Assembly: GCF_000410515.1 (NCBI RefSeq)
Contig: NC_021492.1
Span: 52,008 to 116,007 of the forward strand
DNA length: 64,000 nucleotides
Direction of reading: 5' to 3'
Origin: Enterobacter sp. R4-368
GTDB taxonomy: Bacteria > Pseudomonadota > Gammaproteobacteria > Enterobacterales > Enterobacteriaceae
Shown here: positions 18,001 through 28,400 of the stretch, one piece after another
How positions within the stretch are numbered: position 1 is the stretch's first letter
How the letters are laid out: every line of letters begins with the position of its first letter
The notes under the pieces: model-generated
The model's database searches: none
Told to the model about the DNA's origin: nothing
Seen by the model: the letters and a program-made list of their open reading frames with translations, nothing else
Program-made: the position numbers and the translations under genes

Positions 18001-20630
18001 TCCACCGTTATCCCTTCCTGACCGGCCTGCGTGACGGTCAGCCGGTCTTTTGATTTCAGACCGGTACCGCGATCTGCTGCCAGCGCAATCAGCCTGTCAC
18101 CGGCGGCGATATGCAACTGCTCGCGCTGGTAGAGTCGCCAGTCTGCGGTCAGATCGGCGATTTTCATGCGGACCAGCACCCCGTCCCCGTCAATCAGTGA
18201 CAGAACCCGCGTGTCCTCATGCACGCGGTCAATCACGTAATGGCGGGTTTCGCGCTCCGTCCGGTCTTCCAGTACCTGCCCGGCGCGGTAGGAGCCGCTC
18301 ATCCGGCGGGTTTTACTGTCCAGCCAGACCGGCGTGCGCGCCTCCACCGTGACACCGTCACGTTCAAGCTGACCGGCATTCTGCAGCGCATCCCGGATAA
18401 GCCCGGTCAGGTGCTTCTGCTCACGCTGTCCGACCACAATGGCGGTCACTGGCTCTGTGCCGGCGCTCAGCTCCGCAAAGCGGTCAGCCAGGGCACTGTA
18501 GCGCTCGCGCTTGTCCCGGATGCTGACCACTTCCGCCTCCATCCCCGGTGCCGGTTCCGTCCGGCGGCTGCGCACCACCCCGGCCGACTCCAGCACGGAC
18601 ATGGCATTCCCGTTCGCCTGCCGCCCGGCGCTGTCGAGAAAGACCAGCTGCGCGCTTTTGTCCCGTGCTTCACCGAGCAGAACCAGCGTTTCCTTAAGGC
18701 TCAGCCGTTCTGCCCCCTCAACAATCAGGGTGCTCTGCGGGCGCAGCTGAAAATCCCCGCTCAGCACCTGCTGTCGCCCCGTGATGTGCTCCCGCAGGCG
18801 GTCCGATTTTGCGAGGGACACGGCACGTTCGGCAGAGCTGGCCAGCACCTGCACCTCCCGGCCATGCGCTGCAGAAATACCGGCAAGCTGTTCCGTCAGT
18901 TCCCGTATTCCCGCCACCCCCTTCGGGGCATTCATCAGGACAAGCGCATCCCTCTCGACCGCCTCCAGCGCCGCCGGCGCGTACTGTGCGGGACGCTGAA
19001 AACTGACGACGCGGGTTTCACTCAGGTGTTCCCGGCTCAGCGCCTGTATGGAGAGTTCATCCAGCAGATGGATACGCGACGTGAAGACCCCTTTTTCCGC
19101 ATCCAGCGGCACGATAACCCCTTCCCGCAGCGCCTCGTCCAGCGCGGTTTTCAGTTCAGAAATTGGGGGGATTTTGTCGCTGAATTCCGCTGTACTCAGC
19201 AGCAGTTCGCCCCAGGTGAAACGGGTTTTACTGTCGCTCAGCTGGGAGACAGCCATACGGACCGCGTCCGTCATCTCAGCAGGCACAGGGGTCATCTGCA
19301 CGGTCAGGGCCACACCGGGCTGTCCGGTGGCCGGGGCTTTTACCCCGGTCTCACCCGGTGCAGGCTCCGCCAGGGCGTCAGCGCGCTCAGGCTGCGACAC
19401 GGGCAGTTCCCTCTCCGCCGGTTGTTTCCCGTCCCGGTCTGGCGTTTTATCGTCTGCAGCTTTTCCGGGGCGTTGTTCCGGCGCCTGTCGCTGCCCCCCG
19501 TCACCAGCTTCCGGTGCATCCCGGCCCTGAATCACGTCTGTCCGGGATGTGGGTGTCACGGGGAAAACCGTTTTTTCTTCCGGCCCGGAGCGGGTCTGCG
19601 CGCCTGCCGGGTCCTGCGCTTTCCCTTTCGCCTGTGCCGGCGTTGCCGGCACGTCATTCCCGGCCACTGTTTTTTGGGGGGCTGGCGGCTCAGGGGGGCG
19701 AGGTGCATGACTGCCACCGGGGGCTGTCCGGGGCACCACGCTTTCCTGATAGGCTTTCATGTCCCATCCCTTCTCTTTCATCTGGGTCTGCCAGCGCTCC
19801 ATCAGACGCAGCCGGGAGGGATCGACTTTCGCCCTGCGGGTATTTTTGGCCGCAATATCCAGGCTTTTCAGGGTGGCTTCGGCCCCGACCGCCCCGCGAA
19901 TTTCCCGACCGCGTGAGGAATACTCCTCACGAACTTCTTTCGGGACGGCTTTGATTTCCCACATCCCGTGCGGCCCCACTTCCTCCACTTCGTGGCCGAG
20001 GGACTCTACATCCTCACGCAGTGCCTTGCGGTAGAGTTTGCCCAGCGTCACCTGCATCTTCATCACCGTCTCGATGAAACCGGCATTGTGAATGGTGTCG
20101 GTGGCCAGCGCTTTCCATTTCCCGTTCAGCTCCGTCATGTTGGCGACCAGCATATGCGTATGCAAACCCGGATCGAGATTACGTGTCGTGTCGTGTGTGT
20201 AGAGTGCGGCGACCATTTTGCCGGTGTGGACAATAGAGGTTTTGCCGTCGACCGTTTCACGGGCAGAAATGAGTTTCTCCACATAACCGGCGGCAACCCT
20301 GACGGCGCGCTGATGGGCTTCCAGCAGGGCTTTATCCCCGCCAATCAGGGCCAGGATGGAGACGCTTTTCGGGGCGGAGAAGGTCAGGTCATGCCCCGGC
20401 CGGTGGGTGTGGTTGCCGTTGATTTCCTTTCCCAGCCGGGAGCCGTCAGGCAGACGGCCCTCGAGCACCGCCGTCAGCTGGTCGCTGCGCACAGGCCCCT
20501 CCAGCCCCAGCTGGCTTGCGCCCTCGCCCAGCCACTCGCTTTCCAGCTGGCCGAGAAAATAGTAGTTATCCTTGTTGCTGTAATAGCCCGCCGCCTCGCC
20601 GGCGGACACAATCGGTGCGGGTGACATCAT
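15003..20630 (-). CDS. traI: TraI relaxase/helicase
   Basis: Nicks oriT, stays linked to the 5' end and unwinds the strand for transfer. In this 1875-residue protein the catalytic tyrosines are Tyr16, 17, 23 and 24 (GYYSNKDNYYFLG), and the metal-binding triad His146, 157 and 159 (DPGLHTHML), all at the same positions as in F TraI. The C-terminal helicase has Walker A GYAGVGKTTQ (about residue 1108) and DESSM (about 1185). It is about 120 residues longer than F TraI, mainly a Pro/Ala/Gln-rich linker at about 300-440. The start overlaps the traD stop by 4 bases (ATGA). Confidence 0.97.
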   Translation of the reverse strand: MMSPAPIVSAGEAAGYYSNKDNYYFLGQLESEWLGEGASQLGLEGPVRSDQLTAVLEGRLPDGSRLGKEINGNHTHRPGHDLTFSAPKSVSILALIGGDKALLEAHQRAVRVAAGYVEKLISARETVDGKTSIVHTGKMVAALYTHDTTRNLDPGLHTHMLVANMTELNGKWKALATDTIHNAGFIETVMKMQVTLGKLYRKALREDVESLGHEVEEVGPHGMWEIKAVPKEVREEYSSRGREIRGAVGAEATLKSLDIAAKNTRRAKVDPSRLRLMERWQTQMKEKGWDMKAYQESVVPRTAPGGSHAPRPPEPPAPQKTVAGNDVPATPAQAKGKAQDPAGAQTRSGPEEKTVFPVTPTSRTDVIQGRDAPEAGDGGQRQAPEQRPGKAADDKTPDRDGKQPAERELPVSQPERADALAEPAPGETGVKAPATGQPGVALTVQMTPVPAEMTDAVRMAVSQLSDSKTRFTWGELLLSTAEFSDKIPPISELKTALDEALREGVIVPLDAEKGVFTSRIHLLDELSIQALSREHLSETRVVSFQRPAQYAPAALEAVERDALVLMNAPKGVAGIRELTEQLAGISAAHGREVQVLASSAERAVSLAKSDRLREHITGRQQVLSGDFQLRPQSTLIVEGAERLSLKETLVLLGEARDKSAQLVFLDSAGRQANGNAMSVLESAGVVRSRRTEPAPGMEAEVVSIRDKRERYSALADRFAELSAGTEPVTAIVVGQREQKHLTGLIRDALQNAGQLERDGVTVEARTPVWLDSKTRRMSGSYRAGQVLEDRTERETRHYVIDRVHEDTRVLSLIDGDGVLVRMKIADLTADWRLYQREQLHIAAGDRLIALAADRGTGLKSKDRLTVTQAGQEGITVERDGKVLTLPADSPLYLTHGYVAGPGNRDNDSGVVLAALNSRDITAQTMNSLAQSGHRAEIFTAEPEDKAEARLQRMRTENSPVQLVRKLSGRDQLDSALTTLHDSVKTDVTVAVERAIADQQSVTFDVLHLAERAAEFYPDIAGIDREISQMVKKGDLIRVPGQATPLLVARATWEMEKAIIRVITEGKNTREPLMDSVDPTLLAGLTSGQKESALLVLGSRDQFTGIQGYAGVGKTTQVSAVKAAIDTLPASDRPVLYGLAPTHQAVKELRDVGLEAQTLKSWLVEHEQMVAAGEKSDYRNRVFLIDESSMLGNQDTAAAYLAIQAGGGRGVSMGDTDQFEAIESGAPFRLAQERSPMDVAIMKQIVRQKEVNLRDAVHDIIDNRIDAALQRLEKQPADNVERLDPSWKAPASGLVESADPVAAIVDDWISRTPAARARTLVIAQLNEDRESINNGIYAALEARGELGREKISVPVLEKIRHTRHEFNKLRAWQPGMVVKRGDAYQDVVAVDTNGSLISVKDEGGRLAWYSPRELLTGDVELFNRRERELSAGTVVRFTATDRNRGQNANQKYTVEQVRPDGEVVLKGHDGQKTINPADVRAEQHIDYAWAITGYGSQGAGEDAVISLEGTKGGRAYMATRRAFYISVSRAKKHVQVYTDGLEKWVAAIKRQEFDFKTAHDALTPETERRQAKVIWAMGQPVGKTAIGRAWAKHEALGGHSLTARVIPSTKRFPAPALALPLYDNNGKSAGLALVSLVHSDNGRLARGDMRMVATQGATGAVVQRSHSGNTHVVSTVDAALRAVREHPEDGVVWQTGAEKPSPWMIKLSRGTESAEEQKRALSVLVESEIRVPDLKADTTSEEPEKRAVQQVVRETQDIRDTEALMAKRVPDADLQGEKPGTLSGVKPDGNILGEIIDERLQRQQERDNVVSRIPAPSDQQMAREAAEHAVSARVANEIAERRQQQEVRIPGDTVEKGRTVEHQEPAHTRTIQQKER

Positions 20631-23194
20631 AGTTCGTGTTCTCCGTCGTCATAGCGCTCAAAATCGCCCTCGTCATAGCCCGGATCGTTGTGATGGCGGT
20701 GGCGGATAATGTTTTCCTCTTCCCTCGCCATACGCCGGTTGGCGGCGTTATCGTCTTTCGCCTTCTGCTCCGGGGACGCAGCATGCCCGGCCGTGGTCAG
20801 TTCCAGGCCGCCATCCGTCAGCTGAGTGACTTTCATCAGCAGCTCCTGTGCCTCACCCCCGGATTCAGCGTTCTGCACATCGTCCGTCGCGGCAGTAGCC
20901 GGCTTCAGACGTGCGCGGTTAAGCAAATCGAGTGCGCCTGCCGGCGCGGCGCTTTCCTGTGGCTGCGGCCTGCCAGTGGCCCGGTTGAGAAGACTCAGTG
21001 CATTCTCTGTCCGGCGTTCAGGGGCAACCTGTGTCTCTGTCCGCTCTTTTGCCACGGTTGATAGCGGCTCCGCTGGGTTCGGTTCCGGCTGGTTAGCAGA
21101 GGTAGCACGCAACTGCACCACGTTGCTGTTTTCAGGTGCGGAACGAGAGTTCCGGGGTGGAATGACGGGAGAAACCTGTGCCTGCTCTGCTACCGGACGG
21201 TGTTCAGCAGGTGAAGAAGCCGAAACGGGTCTGGTATTACCGAAGAGGTCTGGCTGTTTTACGGTTTTCATTCCCTCCTGTGGCGTAGCACTGGCTGTCG
21301 GTCTGGTCTGTCCGTCTGCAGAAGCTGCAGCAGTCTCTTTACCCTGAACACTCTCACCGGCAGTAAAATTCAGCCCGGCAAGTGCAGCGGCGCGCTCGTT
21401 CTCCTGGATCACTTTCTCCAGCTCTGGGCTGAGCGCATCCCGGATATTGCGCTCTATCAGTCCCTGATTCAGTTTCCTGAATTTCCGGTATTTCAGCGGG
21501 AGCACCACCACCGGGTATTCTCCCGGCAGACGAACATAAAACTTCAGGTTGGGCAGCTTCATGACATCTTCGTAGTCGACCACCGGTTCGTGAACCTTGT
21601 CCTTGCCCAGCGACACACCGTCACGCACGGCGTCCATGCCGTAGCTGTTCTGCTCTTTCGCCTCTTTGCGGCGCTGTTTCCCCAGCTCTTCCTCCACCAT
21701 TTTTGCGACTTCCGCGCTGGGGGAGCGGCCATACATACGGGTGTTCAGCAGGTCGAAGATGGCTTTGGCCATTTCGCGGCCGTAAACGTTAATCAGCTGC
21801 GGCATGTTCTGGATGCCGATGACAAAGCAGCCACCGAACTTACGCCCCTCTGCCACCGTCTCCGCAAACTGCGGAATACGCTGCAGACCGGGTTTTTCAT
21901 CAATGATGAACCAGACGCGACGGTCGGGGTTTTCCCCCATGCTCTGCAGAAGGAGAGTCGCCATCGAGAGCCACATGGAAATCAGCGACCGGACACTGTT
22001 CCGGTGACGCGCCTGGGCGGAGATAAACAGCCAGCTGTTGCTGTACTGCTCGCTGGTCATCCAGTTGCGGATGGTGAATTTTGGCCGGGTGCCATCATCC
22101 AGCCCCTGCAGAAAGCGCAGGGATTTTGCGTAGTTGGTGACCACGGAACGGATGGAGATGGCCGTCTTCTCGATTTTCTCTTCCACCAGGTTCGCGGAAG
22201 GCGTGTTGGCCAGATAAGCACGCAGATTCTGCATACTGAGCGACAGCAGGGTTTTCAGGAATTTCTCGATACTCCTGTCAGGATCAGCCGACATACGGAT
22301 GGCCAGGTCAGACGCAATGGTCCGGGAACTGGATACCCAGAACGGATCGGATTCCCCTTCCACGGGAATAAGGCTGGCGGCAAAGTTCTCGTAGTCGACC
22401 ACATCGATACACTCATCCCACAGCTGCCAGTTGGCGCAGCGTTCGTCATGCGGGTTGAGGATGAAATCGGTTTTCGGGTTGTAGTGGGTCTCCGTAAACG
22501 TACAGCCGGAGTCGTAGATAATGGCGCGGTCACCACGTTTACGAATGTAATCGAGCAACCAGCGAATAAGAGTGGATTTACCCACGCCAATGGTGCCGTG
22601 GATAAGGAAATTCATCACCTCGGCGTTTTTAACCATATGCAGGTCACCCACACGCAGGTCAGACAGCTCGCCGTTTTTGCGCAGCAGCCTGTTCACTTCA
22701 GCAGGTTTGTCCGTCAGTTGCATACCGGACAGGAATTCGTCCTCGCTCTCCCGTTTGCCAATCCGGGCTATATACCATCCCACCGCCAGGAACGCGACAA
22801 GACTTATGCCGCCAGCAACCAGGGCGGAAGATTGTAAATGGCTGGCGAGTTGCTCCCCCATAAACTGCATATACGGGTCAGTCAGCATCTGCTGCAGCGT
22901 CATTTTCAGTGTCAGGGTGGTGCTGGTCGCCGCGTAGTAGTAATGAATGTCGTAAAACTTCCCCCTGCCGGCAGGCATCAGGTCGATAAAGCTTTCATTG
23001 AGGCGGGCAAACCAGTACCAGCTGCCGTTATCGATCATCTCCTGCGACGTGAAGGACAGGAATAAAGCGCCCGCGATAATGACAAACAGGACAAGTATCC
23101 AGAACCCAATCCAGTTGTTGACCTGAATGAACATGCGCCAGCGATAGGCGGTCATCTGACCGCCCTGTGTAAGATTTTTTCCTTTAAAGCTCAT
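20627..23194 (-). CDS. traD: TraD type IV coupling protein
   Basis: A hexameric inner-membrane ATPase that brings the relaxosome to the secretion channel. 855 residues: MSFKGKNLTQGGQ at the start as in F, two membrane segments (about 25-50 and 120-145), Walker A GTIGVGKSTL (about residue 200), Walker B-like RRVWFIIDE, and a long, low-complexity tail from about 640 that is longer than in F and ends GEHEL. In F the tail end contacts TraM. It overlaps traI by 4 bases. Confidence 0.96.
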   Translation of the reverse strand: MSFKGKNLTQGGQMTAYRWRMFIQVNNWIGFWILVLFVIIAGALFLSFTSQEMIDNGSWYWFARLNESFIDLMPAGRGKFYDIHYYYAATSTTLTLKMTLQQMLTDPYMQFMGEQLASHLQSSALVAGGISLVAFLAVGWYIARIGKRESEDEFLSGMQLTDKPAEVNRLLRKNGELSDLRVGDLHMVKNAEVMNFLIHGTIGVGKSTLIRWLLDYIRKRGDRAIIYDSGCTFTETHYNPKTDFILNPHDERCANWQLWDECIDVVDYENFAASLIPVEGESDPFWVSSSRTIASDLAIRMSADPDRSIEKFLKTLLSLSMQNLRAYLANTPSANLVEEKIEKTAISIRSVVTNYAKSLRFLQGLDDGTRPKFTIRNWMTSEQYSNSWLFISAQARHRNSVRSLISMWLSMATLLLQSMGENPDRRVWFIIDEKPGLQRIPQFAETVAEGRKFGGCFVIGIQNMPQLINVYGREMAKAIFDLLNTRMYGRSPSAEVAKMVEEELGKQRRKEAKEQNSYGMDAVRDGVSLGKDKVHEPVVDYEDVMKLPNLKFYVRLPGEYPVVVLPLKYRKFRKLNQGLIERNIRDALSPELEKVIQENERAAALAGLNFTAGESVQGKETAAASADGQTRPTASATPQEGMKTVKQPDLFGNTRPVSASSPAEHRPVAEQAQVSPVIPPRNSRSAPENSNVVQLRATSANQPEPNPAEPLSTVAKERTETQVAPERRTENALSLLNRATGRPQPQESAAPAGALDLLNRARLKPATAATDDVQNAESGGEAQELLMKVTQLTDGGLELTTAGHAASPEQKAKDDNAANRRMAREEENIIRHRHHNDPGYDEGDFERYDDGEHEL

Positions 23195-23327
23195 AGAAAT
23201 TGTCCGGCCGTTATCACACCGCCGGGCAACCCGGTGGTGTGGTGTTGATATGTTTCAGGACAGGGTGACTAACGCCGGTAACGGCGTGGCGGAATGAAAA
23301 GAATGGTTAACGGAGCATCAGGGGTGA

Positions 23328-23663
23328 TTAACGGCTCATACCCTGCCAGCGCTGGCGTCGTTTTGCATTAAGGCATGCCTGCAGCGTATCCATGACTGAA
23401 CGAATGACCATGCCCGTCAACAGCGTGGCCAGTAGCCCAGCGGTGACAAAAACAAGAAGCCAGCAAATCACGTTAAGCTGATTTACCCATTCCAGGCCGT
23501 TTACCGTGCTGAGTGCCTGCGTGTGGGTATAAAGAAACGAAGTTGAAAGGAGCCATTTCAGTACATCCGAACCAAAATGCAGCATCAGCCAGGTGGTCCA
23601 GGCCGACAGGATGAGAAGAAACAGGCAGGCAGAAATACAGGTACTGAGTGCAGATCTGTTCAT
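23328..23663 (-). CDS. Two-helix membrane protein between traT and traD
   Basis: 111 residues from the ATG at 23663 (AAGGA 8 bases upstream); a longer frame to 23816 has no ribosome site. Hydrophobic segments CLFLLILSAWTTWLML and ICWLLVFVTAGLLATLLTG are followed by a basic tail. F has no gene at this place, but F-like plasmids of other hosts often carry a small membrane gene between traT and traD. Function unknown; a transfer or exclusion accessory role is only positional inference. Confidence 0.6.
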   Translation of the reverse strand: MNRSALSTCISACLFLLILSAWTTWLMLHFGSDVLKWLLSTSFLYTHTQALSTVNGLEWVNQLNVICWLLVFVTAGLLATLLTGMVIRSVMDTLQACLNAKRRQRWQGMSR

Positions 23664-23911
23664 AAAAGAGTCCTTAAGGATTTTCGATTTTAAAACCCGC
23701 AGCGCTCGCCACAATCCGGATATCGGCGCAGGCGATGTCCGGTGAGGAAGCGAAATTTCCACGGATGTCAGAGTGTGCAAGTACGCACGGTAGCCCGGCC
23801 CTTCCGGATACAGCAATGCACCCGGCAGCGCAGCTGCGCGACAGGAAAAAGTGAACCGGAAAGGCGTTGATATCAGAGAATCAGGAAAGAATGTCGGGAC
23901 AGGACGGGGAA

Positions 23912-24643
23912 TTACATGATACCGGCGATGGATTTGGCCAGCTGAGCTTCCAGAACTGGTTTCGCCTCGTCGAATTTGAGGTTCACCTTGTTGGCACTGG
24001 ATACCACACGGGTCTGGTATTTCGCGCGGTTGCCCTGCTCTGTGCTGGTCTGGACTTTTACGCCGGACGTTCCTTGTTTAAGCGCAGCTACATTATCAGT
24101 CGTGACGGTGGCTTTACTGCGCTCGGAAATCTGCAGATCGGTCACCATCGTGTAGTTCACGTCCTCCACCATAGCGTCAGCAGCCAGCCCCACCAGTCCG
24201 GAGGCCAGCCCCACGCCCAGCGTCGCACCGGCAGAACTGGAGTTGTAGGCGGTGATACCTGCTCCCAGCGCAGCAGCGGTTGCTCCCCCCTCATAGCCGG
24301 AGCTGAGGAAGCCCTGCGTCTGACGCAAATCCATCTTGTCCGCTTTCAGTACGTTCGCCTGCACCCAGAAATACGCAGCATCAGGCGAAGACGTCACGCG
24401 ATAACCTTTCGCGGTTAATTCTGAAGCAATTTGCGACTGTAGCCCGGACATATCTTTATCAGAGGTATTTCGTACCTGAACGAATACCGTTTTGTCTGAT
24501 GTCGGCTCCAGCCAGATGGTTTCGCTCATCTGTGTTTTAACGTCGAGATTACGCTTTTTGACGGCGGTACTCATTGCACCGCAGCCGGTAAGGGTAAATA
24601 CAGACAAAGCGAGGGCGTAAAGTGCAATTTTATTCAGTTTCAT
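23912..24643 (-). CDS. traT: TraT surface-exclusion lipoprotein
   Basis: An outer-membrane lipoprotein that blocks mating-pair formation between like cells and adds serum resistance. 243 residues, with lipobox LTGC (Cys21), the conserved [20 protein letters not shown] and a central Gly/Ala-rich hydrophobic region ([20 protein letters not shown]). It is separated from the upstream gene by a terminator at 24725-24756, so it probably has its own promoter and is well expressed, as in F. Confidence 0.97.
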   Translation of the reverse strand: MKLNKIALYALALSVFTLTGCGAMSTAVKKRNLDVKTQMSETIWLEPTSDKTVFVQVRNTSDKDMSGLQSQIASELTAKGYRVTSSPDAAYFWVQANVLKADKMDLRQTQGFLSSGYEGGATAAALGAGITAYNSSSAGATLGVGLASGLVGLAADAMVEDVNYTMVTDLQISERSKATVTTDNVAALKQGTSGVKVQTSTEQGNRAKYQTRVVSSANKVNLKFDEAKPVLEAQLAKSIAGIM

Positions 24644-24724
24644 ATTGAATTCCTGATATTTGTTTTTGAAAGGATACTTCGAATTTTTTAGGTGACTGTT
24701 ACAGTGCGATTGAGAAAAGCGGAT

Positions 24725-24756
24725 GAAAAAGGCTGGAGCATTTTGCGACCAGCCTT
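24725..24756 (-). terminator. Terminator between the TraS-like gene and traT
   Basis: On the - strand AAGGCTGG and CCAGCCTT pair around 12 bases and are followed by TTTTTC. It starts 7 bases after the TraS-like stop and should insulate traT from the traG transcript. Confidence 0.8.
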
Positions 24757-24762
24757 ATGAGA

Positions 24763-25470
24763 TCAATATCCGCGATTTGGGTCATATGATTGATGAGTGG
24801 TTGGGTCGTTAAAATTAGTACCCCAGCTGTTGCCTGCTATATCTAATCCTGAAATACCACCATTCATTGGAAGACCCGAAGATGGGTTTATATATGTATC
24901 CGAACTGCTACCTGGTCCAGCAGAGATATTATTCAAATGACCGTTTGAATTGATAGGTATGAAATTATCAGAAGCACCATGCACTTCATGAGATAAATCA
25001 TTGACTACAACTCCCCTCATACGCATTGTACGAGCCTCGTTGTCTGTTATCGGAAAGCGCTCTCCGCTTTTAACAATAAAGTATTTTCCTGAAACCTTAC
25101 TAGCAGCCAGATTACTTTTTGTACGTTTATATCCATAAACAAATACAAAACAAAAGGCCAAAACCGTATGGATAGCTGCGCCAGAAATTAATGCTGTTTC
25201 GCGATCTTCTCCGACATTAAAAATCACACCTGCCAAAGTTAATGTCAATATCAGCGAAATACTCGTCAATAGAGAAAGAGGGCAATTTAGCATTTCCTTT
25301 TTTAAGGAAAAAAAGACCACAAGATAAATCATAAACGCAAGAGTGGATACTAAAAGCGACATTGATATATATGAACTGCCAAAACGCAAGCTCAATATGA
25401 CAGAATACACTAGATATATTGCCATCGGAACGAAACAATAAATCTTGTTGACTGTTCGCTTCATAATCAT
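24763..25470 (-). CDS. TraS-like entry-exclusion candidate (membrane protein)
   Basis: 235 residues: four membrane segments in the first 130 residues (VPMAIYLVYSVIL; LLVSTLAFMIYLVVFF; SLILTLTLAGVIF; VLAFCFVFVYGY), then a soluble Asn/Gly/Ser-rich tail. It lies exactly where F has traS, between traG and traT, and its ATG overlaps the traG stop (TAATG). TraS proteins are inner-membrane exclusion proteins that recognise the C-terminus of TraG and vary widely, so lack of sequence match is expected. The gene is markedly more AT-rich than the tra genes around it. Confidence 0.6.
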   Translation of the reverse strand: MIMKRTVNKIYCFVPMAIYLVYSVILSLRFGSSYISMSLLVSTLAFMIYLVVFFSLKKEMLNCPLSLLTSISLILTLTLAGVIFNVGEDRETALISGAAIHTVLAFCFVFVYGYKRTKSNLAASKVSGKYFIVKSGERFPITDNEARTMRMRGVVVNDLSHEVHGASDNFIPINSNGHLNNISAGPGSSSDTYINPSSGLPMNGGISGLDIAGNSWGTNFNDPTTHQSYDPNRGY

Positions 25471-28400
25471 TACCCCTTGGAACCATCCCTTTTCATCTTA
25501 TCAACTTCATCTTTAAGTTGGTCAGGGTCTAGCTTGTTAAAAGGATTAAAACTACTTGACTGATCGTATTCTTTTTCTTTCCGCTCAAGGTTGAATTTTC
25601 CTTGAGCATTATGAGTTTCTCCTTTAAGGATATCACTGGATGTCTGAACAGTGGATTGTTTTTTATCAATTTCCCCAGCAGATTTGTTGATATTTTGCTC
25701 GTTGGCAGATCTTTGTTCTGCCACCTTCCGGTGAATGTCATTCTGCTCTCCAAAACTATGCTCCTGCAGGCGATTCTGGTTTGCCCTGAAGTCATTCTGC
25801 ATATCATCTCCAGGCACCCCGCTACCCCGAAGATGATGTCCTGCAGAACTCGCTTCGGCGGGTTTGCTCTGAGAAAGTGAGGTTGAATGACTGGCCACAC
25901 CATCCGCCTGTTCGTGTCGATTTTGAGGGGGGTATGCCATCGCCCCGTTATTTTCCTTTTGTCCCTGAATATGACTCTCGGACTGATTAACAGCATGCTC
26001 ACCACTGAACGCGGCATGTTCACTGCCTCCTTTCAGATCGGCACGCCCCTGCTGATAATCCCCCATGATTTCAGGTTTGAGACGCTCGTTAACAAACTCC
26101 ATTGCCGCCTCACGGGCTGTGGGAGCGCTGGTCAGCATAGTCTGAGCTTTATCACCGTACTTGTTGGACGCCCAGTCAACGAACTCCTGGGTATAGTTAG
26201 TATCCAGGCTTGCGCTCTCATTCTGAGCGAGTGTGGCCATACGGCTAAATTCGTTGCTGTTGGTGGAACTTGTTGTGAACTGGTGATACTGGCTCTGAGC
26301 ATCATTAAGTGTGGCAGCAAGCTGTTGAACATTGCTGGTTCCGGCACTGTCGGAGTGATTCGCAGAATCGCTGATACGGCTGCTGCTGACCATATCCATT
26401 CCTTTTCTAAAGTCTTGTACCGCCTGGCTATTCTGGTCGTGCCGATGATCAATTGACGCTGCTCCTGTATCCTGGATACCTCTCGAACTGCCTGATGAAT
26501 GACGAACCTGAGCATCTCCATAAATCTCACCACTTGCTTTTGCAAAACCGAGATTAAAGCCGCCCCCTAGGCTGCCTTTTACCCCACCTGTTGCACTTCC
26601 CTGGTTGCTGATATCCATCAGCTCGTTATAAGCCTGCTGAGTCGAAATGTTGTTGGCTTTCGCATAGCTCTCGGCAGCGGACATCATCATTGTGGCACCG
26701 CGTGAGGCGTTCAGTGTCTGGCTGTTATCCGAACCCTGATTCAGACTGTCGGTACTACCGCTCTGGCTGGCAACCTGCTGCAGCTGAGACCAGCCACTGG
26801 TGACGCTGTGGTTATAGCCGTCCAGTGAGGTCTGCGCCTGCACCTGCGACAACCGGGCCTGCTCCTGGAATCCGCTGCTGGCCAGCTGGCTGAGGCGCAT
26901 ATTCACCGGCAGGTTAGACATCGCGCCGGAACCGTCAATAACGTTATGGCCACCGGCGGTGACTGTGTGACTGGAGCCATTATCCGCCTGCCACGTCTGC
27001 TGCCCCTGCCGCTGCATCAGGTTGGTGTCCAGTTTGTTCTGGTTGACGTTATCCATCGACATGTTGTTAAACGACCAGTTGCCGTCTGCCGTGGTGGAGG
27101 CCACGCCGGCCGAGCCGAACGCCATCGAACTCATCACGCTGCCGGCCACCTGAGAGCCGATTGCCGCTGCACCTTTGGTCAGGAAAAAGGACAGCACCGG
27201 AATCGACATGGCGCAGTAACCGGCCAGATTGGCCACATCCGAATGCTGCAGCGCCACCGCATCCTTGTTGGACAGTACAAGGGGTGTCCCCCCTGTTTTT
27301 GTCTGCAGCCAGAACGTGGCGGCATAGTTCAGGATGGCGAACATCACCGGCCACATCTGGAAGTAAAGGAACCCGCAGATATAAATCTTCAGGGTGTTCA
27401 GGCCAAAGATGGCGTGGTTGGCTGCCGCAAGCGCGATGACCAGCGGGAACAGACAGACCAGTATCAGCATCATCAGGGACTGCAGGAACGGCAGCTGCCG
27501 GGTGGCCAGCGTGCTGCCCGCCGCCCAGCTGATACGCTGCTTGGTTGCCGCACTTTCGGTCGCGAGGTTCAGCAGGTTGGCCGTGTCAGAAGACCGTGCC
27601 GCAAAGCCCCGGATGCCCTGCTGTATCGCGCTGTTGGTCACGTTGTTTTTCATGATCTGCGCGGCACTCAGCCCACCGGCATAGAAAAAGCCGTAGCTTT
27701 CGCCCATTGAGTTGGCCAGCAGCGTGGCACCGTTCAGGCGGTTGCCGAAGATTTTCTGCGTCAGCCAGGCAAACGTCGGACTGCTGATCTGCGCATCCTG
27801 CCCGGCCAGCGTCTGGATTTGCGCGGCAGCCTGCTGACAGGTCAGAAATTCACGCGCGTCACTGGTCGTTTTGAAAATCCCCCGCAACGGGCTGGGGTTA
27901 CTGGTGATAAGTCCCAGCGGGTCGGTGGTGTTGAGCAGCTCGTTCACCGTGTACTTGTGGTTCAGGAGGATGTCGCCAATCACGCAGTTTTCCACGTAAT
28001 CCGGCAGCATCTGCGCCAGCTCCGGGTTCTGTGTCTGCATGTCGCTGCTTTCCGCCACAATCCCGGAGCCAAACAGCATTCCGGTTTTGGTATAGGTCAC
28101 CGAGTCCGGGCGCGCCATCATGTAGTCATACAGCTGTGCCACATGAAAACCGATACTGGTAGACAGGGAGGCAATCCCGGCCAGCCCCACCGGGACGTTA
28201 TCGGTCACCCAGACCGTCGCCGGATCCGTGATATCAATAATCTGCACCGACCTTTTGGGGACGATGAGGACGGAGGTTATCAGCGTGAACACCGCCAGCC
28301 ACTGCACAAACACCATCGGGTTACGGCTTTTGACAAACGACGCCACGATACCCAGCACGGAGAAGGTGCCGACAATGCGCAGCAGCGTCCCCCATGTGCT

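Noticed and set aside
18219..19916. 565-codon rightward ORF opposite traI
   Set aside because: A shadow of the GC-rich, codon-biased traI gene: Arg/Pro/His-rich, no motif and no ribosome site. Several similar long ORFs opposite traD (21590-22837), traC (39067-40152) and traB (43885-44793) were rejected for the same reason.
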